Shown one piece after another: positions 27,055 through 35,398 of a DNA stretch of 64,000 bases. This DNA is from Hymenobacter glacieicola (GTDB lineage: Bacteria > Bacteroidota > Bacteroidia > Cytophagales > Hymenobacteraceae): positions 280,141 through 344,140 of the forward strand of contig NZ_BMGS01000006.1 in assembly GCF_014640315.1 (NCBI RefSeq). Direction: 5' to 3'. The translations under genes were made by a program, and so were the position numbers. The notes beneath the pieces were generated by a model. That model was given only the letters and a program-made list of their open reading frames with translations. It did not search any database and was not told where the DNA came from. How positions within the stretch are numbered: position 1 is the first letter of the stretch; the number at the start of each line of letters is the position of its first letter.

Positions 27055-27944
27055 CGGGTTTGCTGTTTGATGGTGACATTGCCGTTGATGGTTTCAAAGC
27101 GGAAGTCAGGTCCGCCTTTGCCCAGCCGCACGGCCGTCTCCTTGCTGATTTTGTATTTGATACCCTGGCCGTCGCGCTGCTGGTTTTGCGTCACGCGGGC
27201 GGGCAGTACTTCGGCCTTTGGAAAATCGGTGTACATCTCGCCGTGCATGCTCTTAAAGTAGAGGTCGGCCGACACGGTGGCCGGGTAGCTCACCAAGATG
27301 TTGCCGTTGATAGTATGGTAGGACGCAGCTTGGGTAGGGGCGGCGGCGTAGCTCACGTCCACGTCGCCGTTCACGGTGTGGGCCAGCGTAGCCTGTTGGG
27401 CATTTTTGATGCTAACGGCCCCGTTCACGTTGCGCGCCTGCAGCGGCCCGGTTACGTCCTGCACCTGCACTTTGCCCCCGTTCACCGTCGAGACGCGCAC
27501 TTCCATACCGGCGGGCACTTTCAGGGTGTAATCAAACTGGTAGCTGTAGCGCGGCCGCTCGTCGTTTTTCCAGTTGTCGCCGAAGCGGTCCGGCTGATTC
27601 CGGCGCTTCGGCCGCGAGTCCTGGGGGCCAGCCACGTAGAGCAGCACACTGTCGCCGTGCTGTTCAAAGCCCGGCTGGGCTTCTTTCTGGCCCTGGGCCA
27701 GCAGCTCTGCGCTGGGGGCCTTAATGGTTTTGGTGATTTCGACGACCACCGTTTTGCCGCTGTAGCCCTGCACCGTCACGGAGCCGAAAATGTTGTAGAG
27801 GGCCAGGGTAGCGCGGCGGGCGTCGCCGGCAAGAGAGAATTCGCGGCTGATTTTTTCCGTGACTTCGCGGTCCTGAGCCTGCAGAGAGCAGCTAGGCAAC
27901 CACAGCAGCAGGCAAATTAGGCTGAGTATGGGGAGGAGTTTCAT
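27051..27944 (-). CDS. DUF4097 family exported protein 1
   Basis: 297 aa from ATG 27944, which begins a clear signal peptide (MKLLPILSLICLLLWLPS) with a possible lipobox PSC-S. The upstream in-frame ATG at 27998 adds only polar residues and lies within the anti-sigma gene. DUF4097 strands repeat through VRVSTVNGGKVQVQDVTGPLQARNVNGAVSIKN. The start overlaps the anti-sigma gene by 53 bp and the end overlaps the next gene by 4 bp. Probably a sigma-regulated envelope protein. Confidence 0.85.
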   Translation of the reverse strand: MKLLPILSLICLLLWLPSCSLQAQDREVTEKISREFSLAGDARRATLALYNIFGSVTVQGYSGKTVVVEITKTIKAPSAELLAQGQKEAQPGFEQHGDSVLLYVAGPQDSRPKRRNQPDRFGDNWKNDERPRYSYQFDYTLKVPAGMEVRVSTVNGGKVQVQDVTGPLQARNVNGAVSIKNAQQATLAHTVNGDVDVSYAAAPTQAASYHTINGNILVSYPATVSADLYFKSMHGEMYTDFPKAEVLPARVTQNQQRDGQGIKYKISKETAVRLGKGGPDFRFETINGNVTIKQQTR

Positions 27945-28824
27945 GGTGAGTGGAGGAAGTAGAGGGTTGCGGCGCCCGGTCACTGGACAGGGTTTCAATG
28001 CTTTGCTCGATTTTGTCTTTTACCTGCTCGTTCAGGTTATCCTGCTGGAGCAGCTTGCGCAGGGGGCGCACCGAGCGGCGCTCCTGCAGCTGCACCATCA
28101 CATCGGCCAGCGCCGACTGCACCAGGGGCGAATCCTGGAGGGTGAGGGAGCGAACCAACCCTTGCCGTACTATGGGGTCCTGGCTGAGGCCTGCCAGCAC
28201 TTCCAGCGAAGCCAGCCGCACGTTCACGTTCGGGTCCTGGTTCAGGGTGCTGAGCAGGGCCGCCACTACCCGCTCGTTGGTGGGTGCTACTTCCTCGGCG
28301 TAGCTCACGGCCCGCAGCCGCTGTACGGCCGAGGGGTTGTTGAGCAGGGCCAGGACCTGGGTTTGCTGCTTAGTGGCGGCGGCCGGGGCTGGCACTGCGG
28401 CGGGCGGGGCCACAGCCGCTACCCCAGACGTCTCGGGGGTACTTTTCAGGCCGTAGCCGACTACCAGCCCCACCAACAGCAGGGCCAGACTGTAGGCCAG
28501 CCGCACGGCGTAGGCCGGCTGCCACCAGGCCCGCAGGCGCTCCAGCAGCGTTTCCAGGGACCAGCGCTGCCGCCGGTGCTCCGCGTTCTGGAACTCGGCC
28601 AGCAGGGAGTAGAAGCGCGGGCGCAGCTGCTCACTGGGCTCCGGCACGGGCAAGTGGCCCAGGTTGTTCCACAGCGCCTGCACCGTTGCCAGCTCCTGCT
28701 GGCAGCCCGGGCACTGGGTCAGGTGGGCTTCTATGGCTTGATGCTCAGCCGCCGGCAGAGTGCCCGCCAGCCAGTCCATCAGCCCTTCTTGTACGCCCTC
28801 ACAGTTCACGGACTTTGCTTCCAT
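27892..28824 (-). CDS. anti-sigma factor: zinc finger, TM segment, HEAT repeats
   Basis: 310 aa. The N-terminal anti-sigma zinc-finger pattern is C8 ... H-x3-C-x2-C (HLTQCPGCQQ, about 34-42). One membrane segment lies at about residues 107-126 (LAYSLALLLVGLVVGYGL). Outside it is an Ala/Pro linker and HEAT-like helical repeats (about 150-275, DPNVNVRLASLEVLAGL, SPLVQSALADVMVQL). The zinc finger should hold the ECF sigma factor encoded just upstream (26-bp overlap) and the HEAT domain should face the periplasm as sensor. The use of HEAT repeats as the sensing part is noteworthy. Confidence 0.9.
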   Translation of the reverse strand: MEAKSVNCEGVQEGLMDWLAGTLPAAEHQAIEAHLTQCPGCQQELATVQALWNNLGHLPVPEPSEQLRPRFYSLLAEFQNAEHRRQRWSLETLLERLRAWWQPAYAVRLAYSLALLLVGLVVGYGLKSTPETSGVAAVAPPAAVPAPAAATKQQTQVLALLNNPSAVQRLRAVSYAEEVAPTNERVVAALLSTLNQDPNVNVRLASLEVLAGLSQDPIVRQGLVRSLTLQDSPLVQSALADVMVQLQERRSVRPLRKLLQQDNLNEQVKDKIEQSIETLSSDRAPQPSTSSTHHETPPHTQPNLPAAVVA

Positions 28825-29371
28825 TTTCCAGTTTCAAATAAATATCCTTCAATTGGCAGAGGGCCCGGTGCGCGCGCACCTTCACGGCCCCTACCGTTGT
28901 GTCGAGCAGCTGCGCTATCTGCTCGTATTTTAGCTCCTGGAAGCGGCTTAGCACGAGCACTTCCCGCTGGTCGGCGCTGAGTTTGGCCATGGCCCGGTGC
29001 AGCAGGGCTACCTCCTGGGTTCGTTGCAGGCTGGCGTCGGCGGTGGGGCCGCCGGCAATTTTCTCGGCCCAGTCGGCTACGTCCTGGTGGTGGAGGGAGG
29101 CCTTGTTTTTCTTGGCCGCGTCGGCTAGCACGTTGCGCGCCAAGTGGTACATCCAGGTCCGGAACTCACCCTCCCCGTTAAAGGTGTGCCGGTACTTCAG
29201 CATCCGGTAGAACACGTTCTGCACCAAATCCTCGCTGGCCGTGCTGTTGCCGTTGGAGTGGTAAAAAAACGCGAATAGCGCCCGGTGATACCGCTCAAAC
29301 AGCAGCCCCATCTTATCGACCTGGCCGGCCTTTACCTGCAGCATGAGCGAGTTGTCCGTAAGCGAGTTCAA
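28799..29371 (-). CDS. ECF-family RNA polymerase sigma factor
   Basis: 190 aa from TTG 29371; an ATG at 29344 gives 181 aa and cannot be excluded, but the family N-terminus (TDNSLMLQVKAG) favours the longer form. Region 2 (about 20-90) includes SEDLVQNVFYRMLKY and FRTWMYHLARN; region 4 (about 130-180) includes LSADQREVLVLSRFQELKYEQIAQLLDTTVGAVKVRAHRAL. It directs transcription of an envelope regulon, probably including its own operon. First gene of sigma/anti-sigma/DUF4097/DUF4097, all overlapping. Confidence 0.95.
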   Translation of the reverse strand: MNSLTDNSLMLQVKAGQVDKMGLLFERYHRALFAFFYHSNGNSTASEDLVQNVFYRMLKYRHTFNGEGEFRTWMYHLARNVLADAAKKNKASLHHQDVADWAEKIAGGPTADASLQRTQEVALLHRAMAKLSADQREVLVLSRFQELKYEQIAQLLDTTVGAVKVRAHRALCQLKDIYLKLENGSKVREL

Positions 29372-29946
29372 GCCAGGGGTCGGTAAGATGTGGGAGCGAA
29401 TTCGGCGGTGGAAACTTCGCCTTTTCGCTAAGGTTACAGCTTGAGTAGAAATATTTTTTCAGAACCGCTCAACGGCCGTTCACAGCGGTACTGGCTCCTG
29501 AAGCAAGACCACCTGCCAGCGGTACTGTGAAAGCCAATTTCTCGTCCTCATGTCCGGGGGGTCTCGTTGGTGTGCCATTTCCCGCACTAAGCTTGCCCTG
29601 TAGGGCCGGCTCCCGAACGGATTTGCGGTATGCCGTTTTGCTACCCGCTTCTGATGGTAGAAGCCAGCTGGAGCGCCTGACCAAAGTGGGGTAAAACAAG
29701 CAAAGAGGCTGGGTGAAATTGGGTATCGGTAAATACTGATTTTAGTCTCCGTATAAACCTCATTACCAGCGAAAGTAACTACAATCAAAACAGTTGATTA
29801 ACTGGTAATTATTTGATATATAGCTATTTGTCGTAGCTACCAGGGCACGGTGTTTTCGAGCTCGACCTTAACATGAACTTCGGCGCGTCGTATGAAGAGC
29901 AGTCAGCTTACTTAGGCTGAGTTTTCTGTTCTTTTATCCCACTACT
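29372..29946. other. intergenic region between ECF sigma operon and DUF892 gene
   Basis: 575 bp between divergent genes, with AT-rich stretches near both ends that should hold the two promoters. Open frames of 76 and 102 codons on the minus strand overlap each other in different frames and show no coding signature. I see no RNA gene or repeat. Confidence 0.5.
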
Positions 29947-30441
29947 ATGTTCGACAAACTGGAAACCTTAGATGACCTGCTCGAAATGCAGCTCAAAGAC
30001 CTGTACAGCGCCGAAAACCAACTGGTAAAGGCCCTACCTAAAATGGCCAGCAAAGCCAAAGACGGTCGCCTGCGCCAGGGCTTTGAAACCCACCTCCGTG
30101 AAACCGAAAAGCAGGTAGAGCGCCTGGAGCAAATCGGTCAGACCCTGGGCATTGACCTGGATGGCCACACCTGCAAAGCCATGGAAGGCCTGATTGCCGA
30201 AGGCCAGGAAACCATGTCGGAGCGGGCCACGGATGAGGTAATGGATGCTGCCCTGATTGCCGCCGCACAACGGATTGAGCACTACGAAATTTCGGGCTAT
30301 GGCACGGCTGCTCACTATGCGGAGCGCCTGGGCCAGCAGCAGGTAGCCACGCTGCTGCAGCAAACTCTCAGTGAGGAGCAGCATACGGATACCAAACTCA
30401 ACGAGCTGGCTAAGAATTACATCAACGCCAAAGCCGTCTAA
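29947..30441 (+). CDS. DUF892 (YciE/YciF) ferritin-like protein
   Basis: 164 aa four-helix bundle: LDDLLEMQLKDLYSAENQLVKALPKMA, with repeated E...ExxH-type metal ligands (FETHLRETEKQVERLEQI, AAQRIEHYEISGYGTAAHYAERLG, LSEEQHTDTKLNELA). YciE/YciF-type proteins are stress-induced cytosolic proteins in many bacteria, and a diiron site is likely. Followed by a long hairpin and then cyanophycinase. Confidence 0.92.
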   Translation: MFDKLETLDDLLEMQLKDLYSAENQLVKALPKMASKAKDGRLRQGFETHLRETEKQVERLEQIGQTLGIDLDGHTCKAMEGLIAEGQETMSERATDEVMDAALIAAAQRIEHYEISGYGTAAHYAERLGQQQVATLLQQTLSEEQHTDTKLNELAKNYINAKAV

Positions 30442-30469
30442 CTGCTTTTTCTGGTCCCCTTCTACCGTG

Positions 30470-30513
30470 ATGCCTCAGGCTGCGTTCGTTGCAACGAGCG
30501 TAGTCTGAGGCAT
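30470..30513 (+). terminator. hairpin between DUF892 and cyanophycinase genes
   Basis: A 21-bp stem (30470-30490 with 30493-30513) is complementary throughout if G-U pairs are allowed, with a very tight loop. Only a weak T run follows. Probable terminator or processing signal 29 bp after the DUF892 stop. Confidence 0.55.
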
Positions 30514-30535
30514 ACTACTTCTCTGCATTACTCCC

Positions 30536-31414
30536 ATGCCTACCAAAAAACGCCCTCTTTCTTCCTGCCCCATACCCAAGGGCAAGCTTCTACTTATTGG
30601 CGGCCACGAGCATAAGGGCGATGCCCCGGAGGAAGATGAACACGCAGCACGCAACGTCAACTTTGCGCCGGAAGCTATTTTACGCCGTTTGGCCGAAGAA
30701 ATAGGTAACCGGGGGCCGCTGGTGGTGGTACCTACTGCATCGGAGGAACCAATTGAAGCGGCCCAGGATTACGTGCGGGTTTTTGAACGTATTGGCGGGC
30801 CCGCGGTGGAGGTATTGAACCCCAAAACCCGGACGGAAGCCAACAACGAAGAATTCATTCGGGTGCTGGACTCAGCGGGTGGCGTGCTGTTTACGGGCGG
30901 CGACCAGCTGCGCCTTACGGCCCTATTGGGCGGTACCCTGATGCAGCGGTGCCTGCACGAACGGTACTCAAACGAGGAGTTCATAATTGCCGGCACCAGC
31001 GCCGGAGCTACGGCCATGAGCACGCCCATGATCTACCAGGGCCGCAACGACGCCGGCTTCCTGAAAGGCGAGATTCACATTACAACGGGCCTGGAGTTGA
31101 TGCACGACGTGGCCGTGGATACGCACTTTGTGGCCCGCGGCCGTATTGTGCGCATGGCCCAGATTCTGGCAACCAACCCGGCCTGCGTGGGCATGGGCCT
31201 GGAGGAAGATACGGCCGTACTCGTGACAGAGGGCCGGGAGCTGGAAGTGTTGGGCAGCGGGCTGGTTATCATCCTGGATGCTCGCTCCTGCAGCTCCACC
31301 AACATCCACGAAATAGCTCCGAACACACCCTTCACCATGCGTGGCATTGACTTGCACTTGTTGGCCAGCGGGGAGCGGTACACTCTACCCATTCAGCCCC
31401 GACTGTACGCATAA
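30536..31414 (+). CDS. cphB: cyanophycinase (peptidase family S51)
   Basis: 292 aa. LLIGGHEHKGD at the N-terminus, VVVPTAS, FTGGDQLRLTALLGG, and the nucleophile S155 in GTSAGATAMS, all diagnostic of CphB. The enzyme cuts cyanophycin (Asp-Arg polymer) to beta-Asp-Arg dipeptides. No export signal, so cytosolic. No cyanophycin synthetase or isoaspartyl dipeptidase is in the window; a non-cyanophycin substrate is possible. Ends in a strong convergent terminator. Confidence 0.92.
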   Translation: MPTKKRPLSSCPIPKGKLLLIGGHEHKGDAPEEDEHAARNVNFAPEAILRRLAEEIGNRGPLVVVPTASEEPIEAAQDYVRVFERIGGPAVEVLNPKTRTEANNEEFIRVLDSAGGVLFTGGDQLRLTALLGGTLMQRCLHERYSNEEFIIAGTSAGATAMSTPMIYQGRNDAGFLKGEIHITTGLELMHDVAVDTHFVARGRIVRMAQILATNPACVGMGLEEDTAVLVTEGRELEVLGSGLVIILDARSCSSTNIHEIAPNTPFTMRGIDLHLLASGERYTLPIQPRLYA

Positions 31415-31438
31415 CCTAGCTTCTGAGCTGTAAAACGA

Positions 31439-31482
31439 TGGGCCCGGGCTGTTACTGCAACACCAGTAACGGCCCGGGCCCA
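31439..31482. terminator. convergent terminator between cyanophycinase and response regulator
   Basis: A 19-bp stem (31439-31457 with 31464-31482) with one wobble mismatch and a 6-nt loop, between two converging genes. No long T run on either side. Confidence 0.65.
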
Positions 31483-31507
31483 CTTCCCGAAAACGGGTTC
31501 CTGGTGG

Positions 31508-32164
31508 CTAGGCTTCCTTGATCAGGCCATTTTCCATGGCGTATTTGATAAGCGACGCTGTATTTTTTACCTGGGTTTTCTCGATGATATTCTGGCGGTG
31601 CGTTTCAATGGTGCGCTTGCTGGTGAAAAGCTTGTCGGCTATTTCGTTGGTGGTGAGTCCTTCGGCAATCAGCTGCAACACCTCCCGCTCCCGGTTCGAT
31701 AAGTCGCCGGGCTTTTTCAAATGCTCATCACCGAAATTGCCCGTCTGGTTGAGCACTTTCCGCAGCATAAACAAGCCTAGCTTACTGCACAAGTAGGATT
31801 TGCCAGCCGCTACGGCATGCAGGGCAGCCACAATTTCCGACTTATCCGCATTTTTCAGCACGTAGCCGTGGGCCCCGGCGTCGAGCACCTGACCGATATT
31901 TCGCTCGTGGTTCAACATGGAAAGAATCAGAATGCGCGTATTGGGAAACTCCTCGCGCAGGCGCTGGGTAGTAGCTAAGCCATCCAAGATGGGCATGTTC
32001 ATGTCCAGCATCACTACATCAACCTGAGTTGTGGGCAGTCGATCCAGCAGTTCCTGCCCGTTGCTGGCTTCGGCCACAATATTTAGGGTAGGCTCCGTGG
32101 CCAGGGCAGCGCGTAACCCTTCCCGCACAATAGCGTGGTCGTCAACTAAAAAAATTCGAATCAT
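31508..32164 (-). CDS. NarL/FixJ-type response regulator
   Basis: 218 aa from ATG 32164 (MIRIFLVDDHAIVREG), the normal receiver-domain start; the longer frame adds 30 proline-rich residues with no homology. Receiver domain with the acidic pair VDDH, phospho-acceptor D54 (VMLDMNMP) and K in YVLKNADKSE. The LuxR-type HTH lies at about 150-212 (LSNREREVLQLIAEGLTTNEIADKLFTSKRTIETHRQNI). No histidine kinase is adjacent, so the partner is elsewhere. Targets unknown. Confidence 0.95.
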   Translation of the reverse strand: MIRIFLVDDHAIVREGLRAALATEPTLNIVAEASNGQELLDRLPTTQVDVVMLDMNMPILDGLATTQRLREEFPNTRILILSMLNHERNIGQVLDAGAHGYVLKNADKSEIVAALHAVAAGKSYLCSKLGLFMLRKVLNQTGNFGDEHLKKPGDLSNREREVLQLIAEGLTTNEIADKLFTSKRTIETHRQNIIEKTQVKNTASLIKYAMENGLIKEA

Positions 32165-32634
32165 GCCAGAAGACTGTAAGTGCCAGCCGAACAGGGTAGG
32201 AGGTCGGCTAGGGACGGGTAAGAAAGGGAAGAAGCGCCAGGGCTGCGGGAGCAAGCCAAATTAGGCGGGGACAAGACTACGCTATTTATGTCGCAACATC
32301 GACTAAAAAAGCATAGTTGCATTCAGCTGATACAGTATACGAATCTGAGGCTGGAAGAATAAAACATTTGCCGGCGTGGCGGAAACAGCCAGGAATTGCT
32401 TCCCACAACGCCGTGAAAAACGGTGTCAGGGAGCTAAAAAGCGCTTCCTCCGTATTTATCTCCTCCGTTTTTATTCCAATAAAAACCAGTATTTATTCTT
32501 TTTAAATATTTTCATTTCTCCGAAGCCATTGTCCGTATAGCCAAGGGAAATTTTGTGGCTGCTTGGTTTCCAGAAATCCTGACTGCAGGATGGTAAAGTG
32601 GGGCAGCTGAACGATTCACTCTGATAATCATACT
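32165..32634. other. intergenic region before Ser/Gly/Thr-rich genes
   Basis: 470 bp, AT-rich in its right half. A short inverted repeat GTTTTTATT-cc-AATAAAAAC lies at 32467-32486. A -7-like AAATTTTG precedes the gene at 32635. No convincing ORF or RNA seen. Confidence 0.45.
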
Positions 32635-33006
32635 ATGTATAGAGCACGAATGCCCTGGTTAGCGACACTTTTGGTAGGCGGCGCACTAAGCCTAGGAGCT
32701 TGTAATGGCGACAAAGACCGCGACGCCAACACCGCCACCAGCCCGGATGCCAGCGGCGACATGGATAGCAACGGCAGTGCCGATATCAATGGCTACCCCG
32801 ACGCTACCTCGGACTCCATTAGCGCCGTACCGGAGTCGCAGGGCGGCTCTACTACCGCCCACTCCCTGCCCGATGAGACGAAGGGGGCCGGCACTCCGGA
32901 GACAACTGCCCCGGTGGGCGGTGTAGGCGGCAATACAACTAGTGGGGGCGGCTCTACCTCGGGCAGTTCAACCGGCTCCACTGGTTCTACTACCGGCGGT
33001 CAGTAG
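32635..33006 (+). CDS. small lipoprotein with Ser/Gly/Thr-rich tail
   Basis: 123 aa. The signal peptide ends in a lipobox LGAC (Cys23 from ATG 32635; a Met at residue 6 is an alternative start). The mature part is acidic and disordered (many Asp, Ser, Asn), then ends in a GGGSTSGSSTGSTGSTTGG tail. No recognisable domain. It is followed after 69 bp by another protein with the same composition, so both may be envelope or extracellular low-complexity proteins of one unit. Confidence 0.65.
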   Translation: MYRARMPWLATLLVGGALSLGACNGDKDRDANTATSPDASGDMDSNGSADINGYPDATSDSISAVPESQGGSTTAHSLPDETKGAGTPETTAPVGGVGGNTTSGGGSTSGSSTGSTGSTTGGQ

Positions 33007-33075
33007 GCTCAACTTCCGTACTTCTGTACGGTACCTTTTCAACTTTCTTTTCCCCAACCACACTCTTTCTGCGCT

Positions 33076-33633
33076 ATGAAAAAAGCATCTGTTTTCCTCG
33101 GTTCTGCCTTTATTGCCGCCTTCGTTGCCGCAGCTGGCATTGAAGTATCAACGGCTACTCCCACTGCTACTCTGGAGCAAGGCACCACTACGGGTGGCAC
33201 GGGCGGAGGCAGCACGTCGGGCACGACTACCAGCGGCTCTACTTCGGGCTCCACTACCTCCGGTGGCACCACCAGTGGCTCTACCTCCGGCTCGATGACT
33301 TCGGGTAGCTCAACCAGCGGTTCCACTTCCGGCTCCATGACCTCAGGCTCTACCTCGGGTAGCACTACCTCGGGCGGCAGTACCTCAGGTTCCGGCTCCA
33401 TGACTTCGGGCGGCAGCACCAGCGGTTCTACTTCGGGCTCCGGCTCGATGACCTCTGGTTCCAGCACTTCCGGCCGTTCCAGCCGCTCCGGCGCTGGCTC
33501 TACCAAGGCTACCAAAAAGTCCTCTTCGGGCCGTACCACGTCTGGTCGTACCACGTCTGGTCGTACTACCTCAGGCCGCACCACCAGCGGGGGCAGCACG
33601 TCGGGCTCTACCAGCGGTAGCACTACCTACTAG
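33076..33633 (+). CDS. exported Ser/Thr/Gly repeat protein
   Basis: 185 aa. Signal peptide ([21 protein letters not shown]). Then about 110 residues of near-perfect TSG/SGS repeats with interspersed SM, a basic patch ([16 protein letters not shown]), four SGRTT units and a final GSTSGST stretch. The only non-repeat part is the signal and about 10 following residues. Such composition suggests an unstructured surface or extracellular polymer, possibly glycosylated on Ser/Thr. The antisense strand is also open, a by-product of the repeat. A strong terminator follows. Confidence 0.7.
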   Translation: MKKASVFLGSAFIAAFVAAAGIEVSTATPTATLEQGTTTGGTGGGSTSGTTTSGSTSGSTTSGGTTSGSTSGSMTSGSSTSGSTSGSMTSGSTSGSTTSGGSTSGSGSMTSGGSTSGSTSGSGSMTSGSSTSGRSSRSGAGSTKATKKSSSGRTTSGRTTSGRTTSGRTTSGGSTSGSTSGSTTY

Positions 33634-33655
33634 GGTCGCCTAAGCTGCCTTTCTT

Positions 33656-33728
33656 CCGAGCCTGATAAGAACCCTGAAGCCGCCTGCTATACACTGGCCG
33701 GCGCATTCAGGGTTCTTGTCGGGCTCGG
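33656..33728 (+). terminator. long hairpin terminator after repeat protein
   Basis: A 23-bp stem (33656-33678 with 33706-33728) with two wobble positions and a 27-nt loop that is itself GC-rich. It lies 22 bp after the stop codon. Confidence 0.65.
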
Positions 33729-33811
33729 AATGGTATAGGCCTGGCAAGCTACCGCTGCTCAGTAGCTTGTAGTACGCTTTTCGCTCTTTTTCCCCTCTGT
33801 CCGGATACGGC

Positions 33812-35350
33812 ATGCCAGCTCTTTATACGGTGTTGCGGCGCTTTTTTGAAGTAGACCTACGAGCCCTGGCGTTGCTGCGGGCGGCCGTTGCCATTGTTCT
33901 ACTCATTGATATTGGTATCCGTAGCACCGATTTAGAGGCGTTTTACTCCAACATGGGCGTGCTGCCGTTGCCCGTGCTGCTGGAGCACAGCTGGAATCCG
34001 TACGAATTCTCTCTGCACGCTAGCAGTGGGTTGTGGCAGGTACAAGCGGTGCTGTTTCTGCTGGCCGCCGCCGCCGCCGTAGCCCTGATGCTCGGCTACC
34101 ACACGCGCCTGATGACGTTTCTGTCGTGGGTGCTGCTGGTGTCGGTTCAGAACCGCAACCCGCTGATTCTGCAGGGCGGCGACGATTTGCTGCGGATGCT
34201 CTTGTTCTGGGGCTTCTTTCTGCCCTGGGGCCGGGTGTACTCCCTGGATGCCCGCCGCAAGCCCTTGCCCGAGAGCATGACCTACGCCAGTGCGGCCACG
34301 CTGGCCTACGTAGTGCAATTGGCGCTGGTATACTGGTGCACGGCCCTGCTTAAAAGCGGCCCTGAGTGGCACCACGAGGGCACGGCCCTGTACTACGCCT
34401 TTAGCCTCGACCAGGTAGTGCTGCCGGGCGGGCGGCTGCTGTATCCGTATCGGGGTTTGCTGCAGGCTCTGACCTGGATGACGTTCTACCTAGAAATGCT
34501 GCTGCCCTGCGTCCTGTTCATTCCGTGGCGGGTGCCGTGGTGGCGGCTGTTCTTCGTAGTGGTGATGTACGGCTTTCACCTCGGTATTAGTCTCACGCTC
34601 TACGTAGGCTTGTTTTTCCTGATTAACTGGGCCTCCGTGCTGGGGCTGCTGCCCGGCAATGCCATGGATTGGCTGGAGCGGAAGCTAGTTCCGGCCTACC
34701 AGCGCCTCGGCCCCCGGGTGGCGGCGCGGCTGGTGCAGCCCTGGAACACCCGTCTGGCCCAGTGGCGGAGCGGGGTACGGCTGCGGGTAGAAACGTCGCT
34801 GGAGCTTTCCGACGGCTTCCGGAAACTGCTGCGGGCCGTGCGGGAAGGGGCGGTGCTGGGGCTGCTGGCCTACGTGTGCTGGTGGAACCTGGATAGCATT
34901 GTGCGCCCCGAGTGGACCATGCGCCAGCCCATGCGGTGGCTGGGTTACCTCGTGCGCACGGATCAGCACTGGGGCATGTTTGCGCCCTCCGTGTTCAAGG
35001 ATGACGGCTGGTATATTCTGGATGGCACTACCACTGACGGCCGGCACGTCGACTTAAACCAGGAGGGTAGGGCTACGACATTGGTCAAGCCCGCCTCGGT
35101 GGTTTCCCTGTTCCGCAACGACCGGTGGCGGAAGTATTCCGAGAACTACCTGTTCGTGGACAACTCCTTTATGCGGCCCTACTACTGCAATTACCTGCTG
35201 CGTATCTGGCACGAAAACCCGGCCCACCCGCCCCTGCGCCAGTTAGATGTCATTTATATGAAAGAAGTGTCGCTGCCCGATTATAAGGTGGCTGGCCCTA
35301 CCCGTGAGGTGTTGTGTAGCTGCGCCTTACCCGCTCCCTCTGGCCGCTAA
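33812..35350 (+). CDS. HTTM-domain integral membrane protein
   Basis: 512 aa with about 8-9 hydrophobic segments. N-terminal LRALALLRAAVAIVLLIDIGIRSTDLEAFYSNMGVLP and the QNRNPLILQGGDDLLRMLLFWGFFLPWGR segment are hallmarks of HTTM (horizontally transferred transmembrane) proteins related to vitamin-K gamma-carboxylase. The C-terminal about 150 residues are soluble (WGMFAPSVFKDDGWYILDG). Inner membrane. HTTM function in bacteria is not settled. 48 bp before an MBL-fold gene on the same strand. Confidence 0.85.
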   Translation: MPALYTVLRRFFEVDLRALALLRAAVAIVLLIDIGIRSTDLEAFYSNMGVLPLPVLLEHSWNPYEFSLHASSGLWQVQAVLFLLAAAAAVALMLGYHTRLMTFLSWVLLVSVQNRNPLILQGGDDLLRMLLFWGFFLPWGRVYSLDARRKPLPESMTYASAATLAYVVQLALVYWCTALLKSGPEWHHEGTALYYAFSLDQVVLPGGRLLYPYRGLLQALTWMTFYLEMLLPCVLFIPWRVPWWRLFFVVVMYGFHLGISLTLYVGLFFLINWASVLGLLPGNAMDWLERKLVPAYQRLGPRVAARLVQPWNTRLAQWRSGVRLRVETSLELSDGFRKLLRAVREGAVLGLLAYVCWWNLDSIVRPEWTMRQPMRWLGYLVRTDQHWGMFAPSVFKDDGWYILDGTTTDGRHVDLNQEGRATTLVKPASVVSLFRNDRWRKYSENYLFVDNSFMRPYYCNYLLRIWHENPAHPPLRQLDVIYMKEVSLPDYKVAGPTREVLCSCALPAPSGR

Positions 35351-35398
35351 CGGCGGCGGGAGAGAAGTACTCTCTTCGTTCACCTTTTTGTTCTGCTT

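Noticed and set aside
29469..29788. Two overlapping minus-strand frames (76 and 102 codons) upstream of the DUF892 gene
   Set aside because: Different frames over the same DNA, no motif, and composition is not like the flanking genes.
33039..33623. Minus-strand frame rich in Pro/Glu/Val (PEVEPLV repeats)
   Set aside because: Antisense of the Ser/Gly/Thr repeat gene; the plus strand has the signal peptide and terminator.
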